In this document: positions 24,816 through 35,199 of the stretch, in pieces | Layout of the letters: the number at the start of each line of letters is the position of its first letter | Position numbering within the stretch: the stretch's first letter is position 1 | Assembly: GCA_020310875.1 (NCBI GenBank) | Contig: CM035423.1 | Location: 114,356,917 to 114,420,916 of the forward strand | Length of the DNA stretch: 64,000 nucleotides | Direction: 5' to 3' | Source: Ceratopteris richardii | Lineage: Eukaryota > Streptophyta > Polypodiopsida > Polypodiales > Pteridaceae | The notes under the pieces: model-generated | What the model saw: only the letters and a program-made list of their open reading frames with translations | Told to the model about the DNA's origin: nothing | The model's database searches: none | Position numbers and translations under genes: made by a program

Positions 24816-24824
24816 ACTTACCAT
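24816..24824 (-). promoter_or_regulatory. Candidate 5' splice site in G2 leader
   Basis: Minus-strand ATG/GTAAGT, a near-consensus plant donor, lies about 30 bases downstream of the primer-binding site. The same ATG/GTAAG sits at the corresponding place in G1 (39421) and in both G1b leaders, although the surrounding leaders differ. No transcript evidence is available. Confidence 0.5.
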
Positions 24825-24853
24825 CACAGGAATGCCTCGGTTTGATTCGACAC

Positions 24854-24871
24854 TCCCCGACAACGGTGCCA
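24854..24871 (-). other. Primer-binding site of G2, tRNA-Asp type
   Basis: Minus-strand TGGCACCGTTGTCGGGGA differs at two positions from the exact complement of the plant tRNA-Asp 3' end, which G1 and the second G1b copy carry. It lies eight bases inside the 5' LTR. Confidence 0.85.
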
Positions 24872-24879
24872 AAAAAATA

Positions 24880-25773
24880 TTTGTACCTACGAACCAACTT
24901 AGGGACTTGTGGAGAAAGAGACTATACCTTAATCCCCCTCAAGTGCATATAGTGGGGATTCACGCTTTAATTATCAATCCGATGAGTATACAAACCTAGC
25001 CGAGTGTATGAAGACATGCATTCAAATGACGATCAATGCAAATGAGTTACTCAAAGAGTGCAAACAAGGCAAGGACTAATCCAAACAAGCTTCAACTGTC
25101 AGTCATGGTGTCACGATACTTGGAACAGCAGCCAACAGTAAATTGAGCTTTTCTCTCAGCTCCGAACTCCAAATATAGCAAATAGCATATGTGTTTCGAA
25201 GATCTCGAGAAGACGCATCCAATATGTGGTATTTTCACTCAGTTTTAACGCTTCTACTTCAAGTTATGAGCAAAATACTGAGTCGTGGGAAAGACCTTCC
25301 TACACTTCAGCACTTCCTACACTTCGCACACACCCTAACAACAGTAAACAAACAGTTTCATGGATAGACAACACTTGCCTACACTCTTTCCAAGCAATAC
25401 ACAAGCATACAAGTTCACCAAGAAGAAGATAGAGGGAGGAGAAGACACAAATTCGAATTTCTGTGCTCTTGATTCTCACAATGGCCAAAAGTCTTTACAA
25501 AGAGTCACTAATTGACTTATATACTTGTGCCCTAAAAATGGTCCTTTCACACAAGAGACCGGCACTTTATTCTCTAAAAGACTAATTTCCTATTAATTTA
25601 CATGGGTAAGCTTCTAATCTTCTGTGGGGATGCATCTAGAGGACTCCTCTAGTGCATTTACAACGGAAAATATATTACAAGAATGGTTATAATACAAAAA
25701 ATAAGGTGTCCAAATTGAAAAAGTTTTGGGGCCCTTCTTTTTCTCTGCCTTGTGCTTTCTTTGCTCTGCAACA
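24880..25773 (-). repeat. 5' LTR of G2 (894 bp)
   Basis: On the minus strand it starts TGTTGCAG at 25773. The inner end near 24880 has a T where the other LTR has the G of the TG end (minus-strand CA end). It is adjacent to the primer-binding site. Confidence 0.9.
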
Positions 25774-25778
25774 GTCTT
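25774..25778. repeat. Target-site duplication GTCTT, right of G2
   Basis: Matches 10290-10294. The G1a coding frame (IPVKD then DPAY) is continuous when the element and one copy are removed. Confidence 0.85.
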
Positions 25779-27617
25779 TCACTGGTATATCTCCTGGGGG
25801 AGTTCCTTCTTCTCTTGCTTTTAGGCACTTTTCCTCTTCCTCTACAACCTTGCACATCCACAAGTGAGTATCTTCATGCAGCCAGGATGGGCCACGAGAA
25901 CTTCCAAAACTGCACAAAGATTGAATTTCTTTAGCTTTGTGGATAGGATTCCACTGTAGGGGTGGTACATCTCTGAAGGTGTAATCCTTCAAATTGGCCT
26001 TGGTGGTGACCCCTAAGTGCTGTAGGTACAAGGAGTTGGCTCCCCAACCTTGTACTATTTGTAGTTGTCCTAGGAAGGGTCTTCCCAAGATCATCTCATA
26101 GACATTATTTTTCTCAAAGTCACATATAGCAAATGTGTGTTCAAACTCTACACCACAAGTGGTTAGAGTTATCCTTTCGAGCAATCCTAGAGGTCTTTCA
26201 AAATGACCATCTGCCATTTGAAGCTTCATTCTAGTTGGTCTTAAAAAAGGGTTTTCCCCATCGCTTCCACAATGAGGTGGTCGCAATAGCAACGCGAGCA
26301 CCTGAATCTACGATTCCTTTGGTTGTGTAACCTTGGTAGGTGATCGGAAGATAAGTATTACCTTCTTCACCTTCGCTCATGTCTCTTATTTTATCACGAG
26401 GTATCTCTCGAACTTTTTTCTTAGAGCCTACTTTTGGCATATTGGAATCAAGTTCTGGAACCTGATCCTTCACATGATTCCATAGCTCTGGTTTTGCTTT
26501 GAGCATCTACAGTGAGATGGCACTGAACCTTAGTGTTCTTCACGATGTTAGTGTTTCTTGGAACCATTGAGTCTTCATTTCTTACCAATATTGTGGGAGC
26601 TCTGATCTGAAGAGATTCAGATTCCCATGGGCCTGTGAATTGAGGCGACTCTTGTAAAGAATTAGATTCAAGATCTAATCTTTCATCTTCTTGTTGCTCT
26701 GCTTGTTCTCCATAAATGGATGGAATGTCTTGGGGAAATTGATCATGAAGGTCATCAATTTCAGGAATGGGAGGGGGATTACCCTTCTCGTTGGCCCCTT
26801 TCTCCTCTTGTATTTCCCACAAGAACTCTTGAGAGTATTGCTGAATTGAAAGAGGTGTTCCGTCATCTATGGAATCAGGAACGTAAGCTTTTCTTGGCGG
26901 TGAGCTTTCTCTTTAAATAATTGGTTGAGCATGTGGAGGTAACGAAACCTGGGGCGTGTTTACCAATTGATCTAATCTTTCTAGTAATCCTTGGAAATGC
27001 AAATCTGGCTTGACAGAGTTTGTATGATTAAACTTTTGACTAGTCTCTAGCATAGCTTGAGCTACTTCTACCATTTTCATGCACATTTTTGTCCGTTCAA
27101 TCTCTAAATCTGCTCTAGGGTAACTCTCGTCTAGGTTTGTAGCTGTTGGCCCTTCTTAAAGTCGAGCATGGTAGGCCTTGAACATCATGTCCAAGCCTTC
27201 TAGGGTTGGATCTGCAAGAACAGACCATGGTTGCGGTCTATTTACAGTGGATGGTGAGGTGGGATGAGGTGGAGTTGATGGAGCTTCAACATGCGAGGGG
27301 CTTTGAGGTGCAATGTCTTCTATTTTTGTTTTTGCATTGTTCATGCTTTCTTCTAGTTCTGATAGCTTTTTATTCCACTTACGGTTGGTTTGCTCTCGAG
27401 TATCCTTCCAAGTTCTTGTTTTTCTTTTACTAGGCTCTCCTGATTCACTTGACTATGATTGCTCAACTGGTTTATCCTGTTTTAATGCTTGTGCCCTAGT
27501 AACTACTTGTAGAGGAGCCACATTACTACTACTTGAACTTGAATCAACCACTAAGCCTACCACATTGATGGGTGTAACCTTGGGTGCACTAGAGGGATTC
27601 TTGGGACACTCTCTCTA
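25779..27617 (-). pseudogene. G1a pre-protease region and protease 1
   Basis: From 27617 down: the last knuckle residues (RECPKNPS), the linker with WSVLADPTLEG, DLHDQFPQDIPSIYGE and TGPWES motifs shared with G1, then protease (IVDSGARVAIAT keeps DSG). A frameshift near 26245, a stop near 26510 and a stop near 26910 inactivate it. It ends HEDTHLWMCKVVEEEE and is interrupted by G2 at 25778. Its left neighbour after removing G2 is 10289. Confidence 0.85.
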
Positions 27618-28624
27618 TGGTCACTATTAACTCATTTCCACTCCAAACTTTGAGAAATGATAGCCAAAACCAAGAACTTTACTTCTTCAGAACTTTCCAG
27701 TCACTGAAATGACATACCTTCAGTATTTTGCTAATTTCTCTTAGCAAAAATATTATTTCTCCAAGATCTTTTGTTGGATGAAATTAGAAGAGAAGAGCTT
27801 TCCAATAAGCTATTATCTGCAAGAAACGGATCTCTAGAACTCAAGATATAGCCTTCACAAGATGACAATGTATGACTTTTAAAAGTGGAAATTTTGCCTG
27901 TTTTAGTAAACATCACTGTCTAAAAATGAAAATTCGATGCGTAGCATCGACTTGCAACCAAAAGTCGATGCCAGGCATCAACTTTGTGCTTTTTCCAGCT
28001 ATTTTTTGTTCCTGAAATAGGCGCGTAAACCATAAGTATGAAGAAGACCACTTTTATGTGGGAAGTCGATGCCAGGCATCGACTTTATGCTGAAACTCGA
28101 TGCCTGGCATCGAGTTGCTCCACAAACTTCATGTTTTTAGAAGATTCAACAATAGGTAACACTCAAAGAATGAAAACATAGACTTATCAGCACAAACTCG
28201 ATGCCAGGCATCGACTTGCTTGGAAAACTTCAACTTTTGAAATCATTTCACACAAAACAAACTCTAGAGATGGAAGAACAAGACTTATACACAGAACTTT
28301 AACTAGTTCTTATCATAGCTATGAAAACTCAGAAGTTTACAGATGCATTCTCACTCAGAGAAGCCCGACTACACTCAGTCATACAAAATGAACTTCTACT
28401 GACATTCTCTCACTCTCTTCCACTTCTTCTCTCATCGCATCAGTTGATACAAACTAACTTATATAGATTTTCTCATTCTCGTGATTTTAAAAATCTAGAA
28501 CTAAAGTGAACTAACTTTACAAATATAATACACTTGTGAATTTGTCCCTTCACATAGGCATGTGGTTTTCTTATAAAGCTTTAACCTTCAAATATATGTC
28601 CAATTAGTGATTGTTTCTCCAACA
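27618..28624 (-). repeat. 3' LTR of C2 (about 1007 bp)
   Basis: On the minus strand it begins TGTTGGAGAAACAATC and ends GTGACCA. The right edge is fixed by the adjacent polypurine tract and by identity with 32709-32923. The left edge is set by TG/CA and by G1a coding sequence ending there. It contains several palindromes of the type TCGATGCCAGGCATCGA (about 27934-28215). Confidence 0.75.
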
Positions 28625-28634
28625 GCTCCCCCTC
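28625..28634 (-). other. Polypurine tract of C2
   Basis: Minus-strand GAGGGGGAGC precedes the TGTTGG start of the 3' LTR. Confidence 0.8.
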
Positions 28635-28661
28635 AATCACTATTTGACATTCTCTGTTTCT

Positions 28662-29069
28662 TCATATCATCTTCTTTTCTTTTACCCCTGCCATGCTTTT
28701 GAATCTACTAGTCTTCAGACCATCCAAGCTCTTTGTCATTATATCTGCTATCTGATCCTTTGTAGAAATGTACTCCACTTCAATTTCTTTTTCCATTACC
28801 TTTTCTCTCATGAAATGATAATGTATCTCTATATGTTTTGTTCTTGCATGAAATACTGGATTTGCTGCAAGATAAAGTGAACTCATATTATCTCCATGTC
28901 TTGTAGGTATACCTTGATCAATGCCCAAGCTTTTGAACAATGTCTGCATCCATATGACCTCCTTAGCTGCTTCCACAAATCCTTTGTACTCAGCTTTAGT
29001 TGATGATAATGCTACTGTATGTTGTTTCTTTGAACACCAACTTACAAGCTTATCACCAATGTATATCAT
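28662..29069 (-). pseudogene. C2 RNase H and C-terminus of pol
   Basis: Copia RNase H with VALSSTKAEYKGF, HGDNMSSLYLAANP and RTKHIEIHYHFMREKV, ending shortly before the polypurine tract. It is open for 135 codons and separated from the RT part by a stop near 29097, where DWAGI should run on into the next strand of the fold. This is part of a once continuous pol. Confidence 0.88.
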
Positions 29070-29096
29070 GTAGCCATGAGTTGATCTTCTGTCATC

Positions 29097-30415
29097 CTAG
29101 ATACCTGCCCAGTCTGAGTCACTAAAGCCTCTCAACTTCAAATCTGATGTAAACGGATAATATAATCCTTCCTTTATAGTTCCTTTGATATATCTGAGAA
29201 CTCTTTGACCTGCAATCCAATGTGGGTTCTTTGGACAATGCATGAATTGTGACAAAACTCCCACTGCATAACTAAGATCAAGTCTTGTTAGTGTAGCATA
29301 AATCAAACTACCCACAAGAGATTGATACTTCCTCATATCTTTGTATTCTGCACCATCATATTTACTAAGCTTGTGATTAACTTCAAGTGGAGTTGAAGCT
29401 TCTCTGCAATTTTCCATATCTTCAATAGATTCAGAAGATACCTTTCTTGTGATATATATATGCCATGATCTGTATAAGTGACTTCCATTCCAAGAAAGTA
29501 TGACAACTTTCCTAGATCACTGATCTTGAATTCTTTTTCAAGTAATCTCTTTACCTCCTTGATTCCTTCATCTGAAGTACCTGTGATTATAATGTCATCT
29601 ACATAAATACAAATGTAGATTGTACCTTCCTCTGCTCTTTTGATGAGTAGACTTGGATCTACTTTTGAGCTTTGATATCCAAGATCATTGAGATACTTCA
29701 CCAATCTATAGTTCCATGCTCTTGGAGCCTGCTTCAATCCATAGAGTGCTCTTCTCAACGTGCAAACAAAATTTGGATACCTGGAATCTATAAACCCTTG
29801 AGGTTGTTCCATGTATAGCTCATCTAATATGTATCCATTCAAGAATGCATTCTTTATATCCAATTGACTTAGGGTCCATCCTTTTGAAGCTGCAATAGCA
29901 ATGATTGTCCTTATAGTTGACATCTTAGCTACAGGACTGAATGTCTCATCATAATCTATGCCATAAGTTTGGGCATAGCCTTTCACCACCAATCTAGCTT
30001 TGTATCTAGCTATACTTCCATTTGCAAGCTTCTTCACTTTATAAACCCATTTATTTCCAATTACTGTGTTACCATTTGGTTTAGGAACAAGTTCCCATGT
30101 CTTGTTCTCCTCTAGTGCATTGAACTCTTCCTTCATTGCTTCTTTCCATTGCTTCTTACCTTTAGCTTCATCATAGTTCTGAGGTTCTTCATCATCTTTG
30201 ACCATATATGCATAGTTCTTCTGAGTTATGTAAGAAGTATCATAAGAATACCTTTCTGGTTGCCTTCTAGTCCTGCTTGACCTCCTTGGTTCACATTCCT
30301 CATATGTGTCTGGATACACCTCTTCATCAAATATAGGAGCTTCTTCATTCATTCTTGTTAATCCACTTCTGGATGTACTTGCTTGCATATAGTCTTCATC
30401 TCTATTCACCTGCAC
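29097..30415 (-). pseudogene. C2 reverse transcriptase
   Basis: RVT_2-type RT, well preserved. Visible motifs are ENKTWELVPKPNG, YKARLVVKGYAQ, FSPVAKMSTIR, LDIKNAFLNG, ALYGLKQAPRAW, an intact IYVDDIIITG and YFLGMEV. A single frameshift near 29400 moves into the connection region (QSLVGSLIYATLTRLD, FSDSDWAG). This is the most complete copia RT in the window, but it is uncoupled from RNase H by a stop. Confidence 0.88.
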
Positions 30416-30568
30416 AATTGATTTTCCTTTCTCACATCTTCTTACCTCTTCTTCAAATTCTTCAGTTGTATGACTTTGATATGCATACCAACTTTTTTGT
30501 TCATCAAATGTAACATCTCTAGAAACAAGAAATTATTTGGTTAGAGGATTCCACAACCTGTAACCCAT

Positions 30569-31796
30569 CTACTTTTCATCATAACCAATGAACACATATT
30601 TTTCTGCCTTTGGTTCAAGTTTATGCCTAAGTTGTGATGGCACATAAGCATATGCAATTGATCCAAACACTTTACAATGATCTAGTGTTGGTTTCTTACC
30701 CCACCAAGCTTCATATGGAGTCATTCCATTGAGAGCTGCGCATGGTAATCTATTAACAAGATATCTAGCTGTATTTATAGCTTCAGCCCAAAGATAATTT
30801 GGACAATTCTTCTCCTTCAGCATAGCTCTAGCAAACTCAACCAGAGTCCTATTCCTTCTTTCTGCTACACCATTTTTTTGTGGTGTATACCTGCAAGTTA
30901 TTTCTCTCTTAATACCTGCATTCCAAAGATAATCATTGAACTCTTGGGAGTAGTAGTCTCCCCCTCCATCAGACCTCAGTCTTTTAAGCTTTTGACTTGT
31001 GACTCTATCTGCATATGCATGAAAATGCTTGAAAGCTCCAAACACTTCTGATCTTTCCTTCAAAACATACAAAGTTATCCATCTTGTAGCATCATCAATG
31101 AAAAGAACATAATACTAGATCCTTCTTTTGTTGGTCCCCATACGTCTGTATGAATGAGCTCAAGTAATCCATCATGTTTGAATCCTTTATTTTGAAATGG
31201 TAACCTGTGTGCTTTTCCCATTTGACATGCTTCACATTTATAAACCATATGTTGACTCTGCACATTTGGTAATCCTAGTACAGAGTGATTTTCAACCATA
31301 GCTTTGATTCCTCTTTCATTGAAATGACCTAATCTCTTATGCGAGAGATCAAGTTCTGTAATCACTCCTTCACCATGTGTGAGCAAAGCTTGACCAATAT
31401 TCCCTTGTACTCTTAAAGTAAAGAGTCTACCTACTTTCTTACCAGAGACAATCTGATTATATCCATTCTCTGGATCTTCAACAAATACTCCTTCATTTGT
31501 AAACCTGACTTGAAAACCTTTTTCAACTATCTGTTCCACATTAATCAAGTTTTTAGGTATTGTGGGAACATACAAAACATTGGTTAGCAAATCTGCTCCA
31601 CTCTTGCATTTCACTTTTCCAATTGAATGTACACTATGTCTTGTATTATCACATGTTTGAACTGTATGACTAGGAATGCCTTTTCCAATTCTGACATCAA
31701 TTCTATGTTTCCTGACAAATGATTAGAACATCCAGAGTCAATGTAAAATACCTTTAGATCTTCTTTATTTGATGTGCTGATTGAGTTCATCATCAA
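30569..31796 (-). pseudogene. C2 protease, GAG-pre-integrase and integrase
   Basis: Protease keeps its DSG (VFYIDSGCSNHLSGN). The zinc-binding region has HKRLGHFNERG and CEACQMGKAH. Integrase has the first Asp (LIHTDVWGPT), a deletion and frameshift near 31075-31100 that removes the segment after it, then LRSDGGGDY with the second Asp and GVAERRNRT with the Glu. A spacer with a stop (30416-30568) leads to RT. Non-functional. Confidence 0.85.
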
Positions 31797-32708
31797 TTAT
31801 GTATGACTTTCATTCTGTGTATCATTTGCATAGTTGTAGTAGGTGGTGTTGTAGGATTGATTTTGTCCCCAACTTCTTCCTCCACCTCTACCATAGCCTC
31901 CTCTTTGACTTTGTCTACCTCTTTGAAAATTACTTTGATATCTTCCACCTCTGCCTCTGCTATTGTTATTTTGATTTTGATTTCATCCTTGTTGATTATG
32001 CCAACAGTCATGAGCCAAATGATTACTCAATCCACAGATCTAGCAAGCCTTCTTGTTGTTATTTTGATTACCTCTTCCTCTTCCAAAACCTCTTGCTCTT
32101 CCTCTACCAGTGCCTTTACCTCTTGCATAATAAACTTGAGAAGTTGACTCTTCTTCATCCTTTGCTTTTCCTTTATCTCCTTTCTTCTTGTTCTTCATGT
32201 ACATTGCAGAACTTTGTCCTTTATCTCCATCTCCTTTCAATTCTTGCTCAAATGTTAGCATCAAACCAAGCAATTGATTCAAGTCTGGAACATAATGATT
32301 CAAAGAAAGTTCTATTGATAAGACAAAATGTTTCCACCTTTCATCTCCTCTGAAACCTGCAAGTAGTTGAGCAGTCAATCTGCGATCTTCAATATCTTCA
32401 TCTATGGATCCAAGACTATCTGCTAGATCCTTCATCTTAGTGACATAATCACTAATACTTTGACTTGGCTTCTTCTTGAATGTTGTAAACTCTGACCATA
32501 GACTTGCTTTCCTTGCTTTGGTAGTACTTTGGAAATGATACTCCAATGCATTCCATATATCTTCAGATGATTCCAATCCTCTAATGTGTGGTAGCAAATG
32601 ATCAGAGATTGTATTGTAAATGTAGGCTTTTGCACTTTCATCCTTCTTCTGCCAATGCTTTAAAGCATCAAGTTCCTCTTTCTTTGGTCGGCTTTCATCT
32701 TCAAGATC
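31793..32708 (-). pseudogene. gag: C2 gag, 5' end deleted
   Basis: UBN2-type Gag with HLLPHIRGLESSEDIWNAL, SISDYVTKMKDLADSL and an Arg/Gly-rich tail. The knuckle follows as AC-stop-ICGLSNHLAHDC, where a TAG replaces the expected Trp codon. The N-terminus is missing: at 32708 gag is fused directly to the middle of the 5' LTR, so LTR end, primer-binding site and gag start were lost in one deletion. The partner copy C1 keeps this part at 38651. Confidence 0.85.
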
Positions 32709-32923
32709 ACTGTCTAAAAATGAAAATTCGATGCTTAGCATTGACTTGCAACCAAAAGTCGATTTTTATCATTCTCGTGATTTTAAAAAACTTCTAGAAC
32801 TAAAGTGAACTAACTTTACAAATATAATACACTTGTGAATTTGTCCCTTCACATAGGCATGCCGTTTTCTTCTAAAGCTTTAACCTTCAAATATATGTCC
32901 AATTAGTGATTGTTTCTCCAACA
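32709..32923 (-). repeat. Deleted 5' LTR of C2
   Basis: Two pieces match the 3' LTR: 32709-32762 matches about 27911-27966, and 32763-32923 matches about 28466-28624. About 500 bp of LTR interior, including most palindromes, is deleted. The right edge CCAACA at 32923 is the LTR terminus. Confidence 0.8.
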
Positions 32924-33366
32924 ACATTCACGAATGAAATGGTCTCTGTGACATCTAAAGCATGGTCCTCTAGGGACTTGTGGTCTTACTTGTCTCAATT
33001 GGGGCTTGGGATTTGGATTCGTATACATGACATTGGAGTATTTTGGCTCCCAATTTTGTTCCATAGGTGGTGCCTCATATTGATATGAATAAGTCTCACT
33101 ATGCTCAGGTGGCTCTGTGTAATAACCATATGGACTACCTTCATGGGAGTAGTCTGAACTATGAGCATGAGAGTTATTTCCTAGTATCAATGGGGTTAGT
33201 AGCACCAATGCTCTATTAGGGTTCTCCAACGCCATGGTATACTTAACTAGGATTACATTGGTAGGAGCTGGTGGTTGGTTTCCTAGGACTGGTTGTGGCC
33301 TATATGGTGCCTGATATTGCTGTTGTGGCCTATAGTATGGTTGTTGGTATTGATTCTAATACCTAC
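32924..33366 (-). pseudogene. gag: G1a gag fragment, second zinc knuckle
   Basis: From 33366 down: a Tyr/Gln/Pro-rich stretch with YRPQPVLGNQPPAP, then SNVMYTNPNPKPQ, then the knuckle CFRCHRDHFIREC, as in G1. It is cut at 32924 by C2 and at 33366 by a solo LTR. One stop lies in the Gln-rich stretch near 33358. Confidence 0.85.
33362..33366. repeat. Target-site duplication CCTAC, left of solo LTR
   Basis: Matches 34085-34089. Confidence 0.85.
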
Positions 33367-34084
33367 TGTTAGAGTATGATCAATGTCTACCCCTCATGAT
33401 TGTATGCACATTTTGTAAGGCCCCCTTTATGAGGAGAAGCCAAGCGTGCATTACCCAATTGATGGGAATCCCAACTTGAATGTTGGATGAAGGTCATATT
33501 GGACCATGCAAGATATTATAAGGAAAGGGAGTTACCAGGGTCCCCAATTGTGGGGTCCGGGGCAGCGGTGAGCAGCCCCGGCTGGGGGGTCCAAGGGGGC
33601 CAGCGGGCCCCCTGGCTGGGGGGTCCCAGGGGGCCAGCGGGCCCCCTGGTGGGGGTCCGGGGGCAGCGCCCCCGGCGCGACGGTAAAGGGAATATTCCAT
33701 GGAATATTCCCTGTCAGAGTCAGAAATCATTTATATTTGTTAGGTCGGTTCAACCAGTCTAAGCCGTGTATGGCAATTACGCGGGCGGTGGCCGCCCACG
33801 CTCTACCGCCCATGTATAGCCGTCCATGGCAGGCCACCCATGATCCTATATATACATGACTTCTGCACTACCTAAGACATTGAGTTGAGCCAGCATACCT
33901 CTACCTTGTATCTCCCTATCTAGAGTTGTCTAGATCACCATTTAAGCTCTACCTTGAGAGCGCACGGGTGGACAACGCCATCATCTTTGTACTTGCTGCT
34001 AGTAGAAAATTGTTGAGATTCTCCTATATCTGTTATCTTCTCTGCTATTGCTCCTGTGTTATATTGCGTAACTATTGTCTTACA
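33367..34084 (+). repeat. Solo LTR of an unidentified retrotransposon (718 bp)
   Basis: Starts TGTTAGAGTATG and ends GTCTTACA, flanked by CCTAC on both sides (33362-33366 and 34085-34089). Gag of G1a reads across it. TATATATA at 33847-33854 suggests plus orientation. It holds a very GC-rich block (about 33540-33680) with repeated GGGCCAGCGGGCCCCCTGG and a 26-bp perfect palindrome at 33687-33712. No internal coding region is present, so it probably arose by LTR-LTR recombination. Confidence 0.88.
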
Positions 34085-34089
34085 CCTAC
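34085..34089. repeat. Target-site duplication CCTAC, right of solo LTR
   Basis: Matches 33362-33366. Confidence 0.85.
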
Positions 34090-34361
34090 CCTGCTGAAAA
34101 TTTTGTCCGACAACCTGCCTATTGTGTGGAAAATCTTGAGCCGTATGATTTTTGTATTTTCTCTCAATGCTGCAATACAGAGCATTAGGGTTCCCTTGGG
34201 GTTGAGCCATCATCAGGAAAACATTAGCCACGTGGTCTCCTCCATAAGTATAACACTGCTTTAATGGGGTGACCCTTGGCATTTGTCTATTTTGAACTCC
34301 TAGCTTCTTAGCCACCTGCTCAGCTATCTCATCTATCTCCATGGAGATTCTAGAGGTATGA
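34085..34361 (-). pseudogene. gag: G1a gag fragment, first zinc knuckle
   Basis: Minus-strand EIDEIAEQVAKKLGV, then a decayed knuckle CYTYGGDHVANVF, in which the second and last Cys of the G1 sequence CYTCGGDHMANVC are lost, then YKNHTAQDFPHN and GQNFQQGR. It is cut at 34361 by the LTR of G1b. The more N-terminal gag of G1a is not found further right. Confidence 0.85.
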
Positions 34362-35173
34362 TGTTGGCAGTAGTCAAGGAACTGAAGGACTCACAAGACA
34401 AGGAAGCCAACGAAGGGAGTCGGAGCGAAGAGAAGGCACAAGCAGACAGAGTAGTCAACGAAGATCTGGCAAGTAGGCCATTATTTTTTTCATGAAGCTA
34501 AAGCATATCAAAGAGGTGGACACACAAGGAGAAGGAGCAAGTAGGGAGCTCGAAGATGTGTATGTCAAATCGTTAGAGGAAATCCCTACAAAAATAGTGA
34601 TTTTCATCACTAAAGGCCACTGTAAATACCATTTCATATTTTTGTAGCTCCATTTTGTGCAAGCCAAGGAGTCCTTCCCTACAAAAATAGTGATTTTCAT
34701 CACTAAAGGCCACTATAAATACCATTTCATATTTTTGTAGCTCCATTTTGTGCAAGCCAAGGAGTCCTTGAGCTTGAGGAGCATTAGAAGTACCTGTGTA
34801 TCCATTTTCATATTTTTTAGACTCCATTTGAGCCCTCAAATAGGCCCTAGAACCTAATTTTTAACTAGGCCGGACACTAGGTCTGGACAGGGCCAAAAAT
34901 TAGTCAAAAACTATAAATAGAGCTAGAGATCTCATTTTTGCGGTTAGCTTGTAATAGATTTGAACTTGTAAGAGCACTTTTGAGTAATCTAAAAGAACTC
35001 CATTGTTTCCCTCTCTTTGTCTTACCTTGTGTGCGCGTGTGTGTATGTGTGTGCATGTTAGTGTGCTTCTCACTCATGCACTTGTGCCATCACTTGTTCG
35101 AGGTCTTCATACCATCCTCACGTCTTCCCGGATTTACATTAAAGGAGGTGCTACTCATCACTGAGCTACACCA
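34362..35173 (+). repeat. LTR of G1b, copy 1 (812 bp)
   Basis: Starts TGTTGGCAGTAG after TATGA and ends GAGCTACACCA. The 3' 450 bp is clearly homologous to the G1 LTR, including GCCGGACACTAGGTCTGG, the GT-rich stretch and GGAGGTGCTACTCATCA. The 5' part is different. It contains a 93-bp tandem duplication (34584-34676 and 34677-34769). TATAAATAG at 34912-34920 is the likely TATA box. A primer-binding site follows, so it is a 5' LTR; no 3' LTR is found. Confidence 0.85.
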
Positions 35174-35178
35174 AATTT

Positions 35179-35196
35179 TGGCACCGTTGCCGGGGA
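35179..35196 (+). other. Primer-binding site of G1b copy 1
   Basis: TGGCACCGTTGCCGGGGA, tRNA-Asp complement with one mismatch, five bases after the LTR. Confidence 0.9.
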
Positions 35197-35199
35197 TCG

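Larger units (their letters stand above)
10295..25773 (-). mobile_element. Ty3/gypsy retrotransposon G2, 15.5 kb, both LTRs
   Basis: Complete in outline: 5' LTR (24880-25773), tRNA-Asp-type primer-binding site, repeat-rich leader, gag, protease, RT, RNase H, a deleted integrase, a second large ORF, polypurine tract and 3' LTR (10295-11307). It is flanked by GTCTT on both sides and inserted in G1a, whose frame reads across the excised element. The organisation matches G1 but most of the protein sequence is strongly diverged. The integrase core is missing and coding regions have stops, so it is non-autonomous. Confidence 0.92.
27618..32923 (-). mobile_element. Ty1/copia retrotransposon C2, inserted in G1a
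   Basis: Minus-strand copia with a complete 3' LTR (27618-28624) and a severely deleted 5' LTR (32709-32923). Coding order from 32708 down is gag, knuckle, protease, integrase, RT, RNase H. It lies between the second and third zinc knuckles of G1a, but about 26 codons of G1a are missing there and no target duplication is seen, so a deletion accompanied or followed insertion. The protein is close to copia C1. Confidence 0.88.

Noticed and set aside
31781..32353. 190-codon plus-strand ORF rich in Ser, Cys, Phe and Leu
   Set aside because: It is the antisense shadow of the C2 gag and basic region on the minus strand.
35179..35199. tRNA gene fragment (tRNA-Asp 3' end)
   Set aside because: It is the reverse complement of a tRNA end directly after an LTR, so it is a primer-binding site. 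No tRNA body is present.
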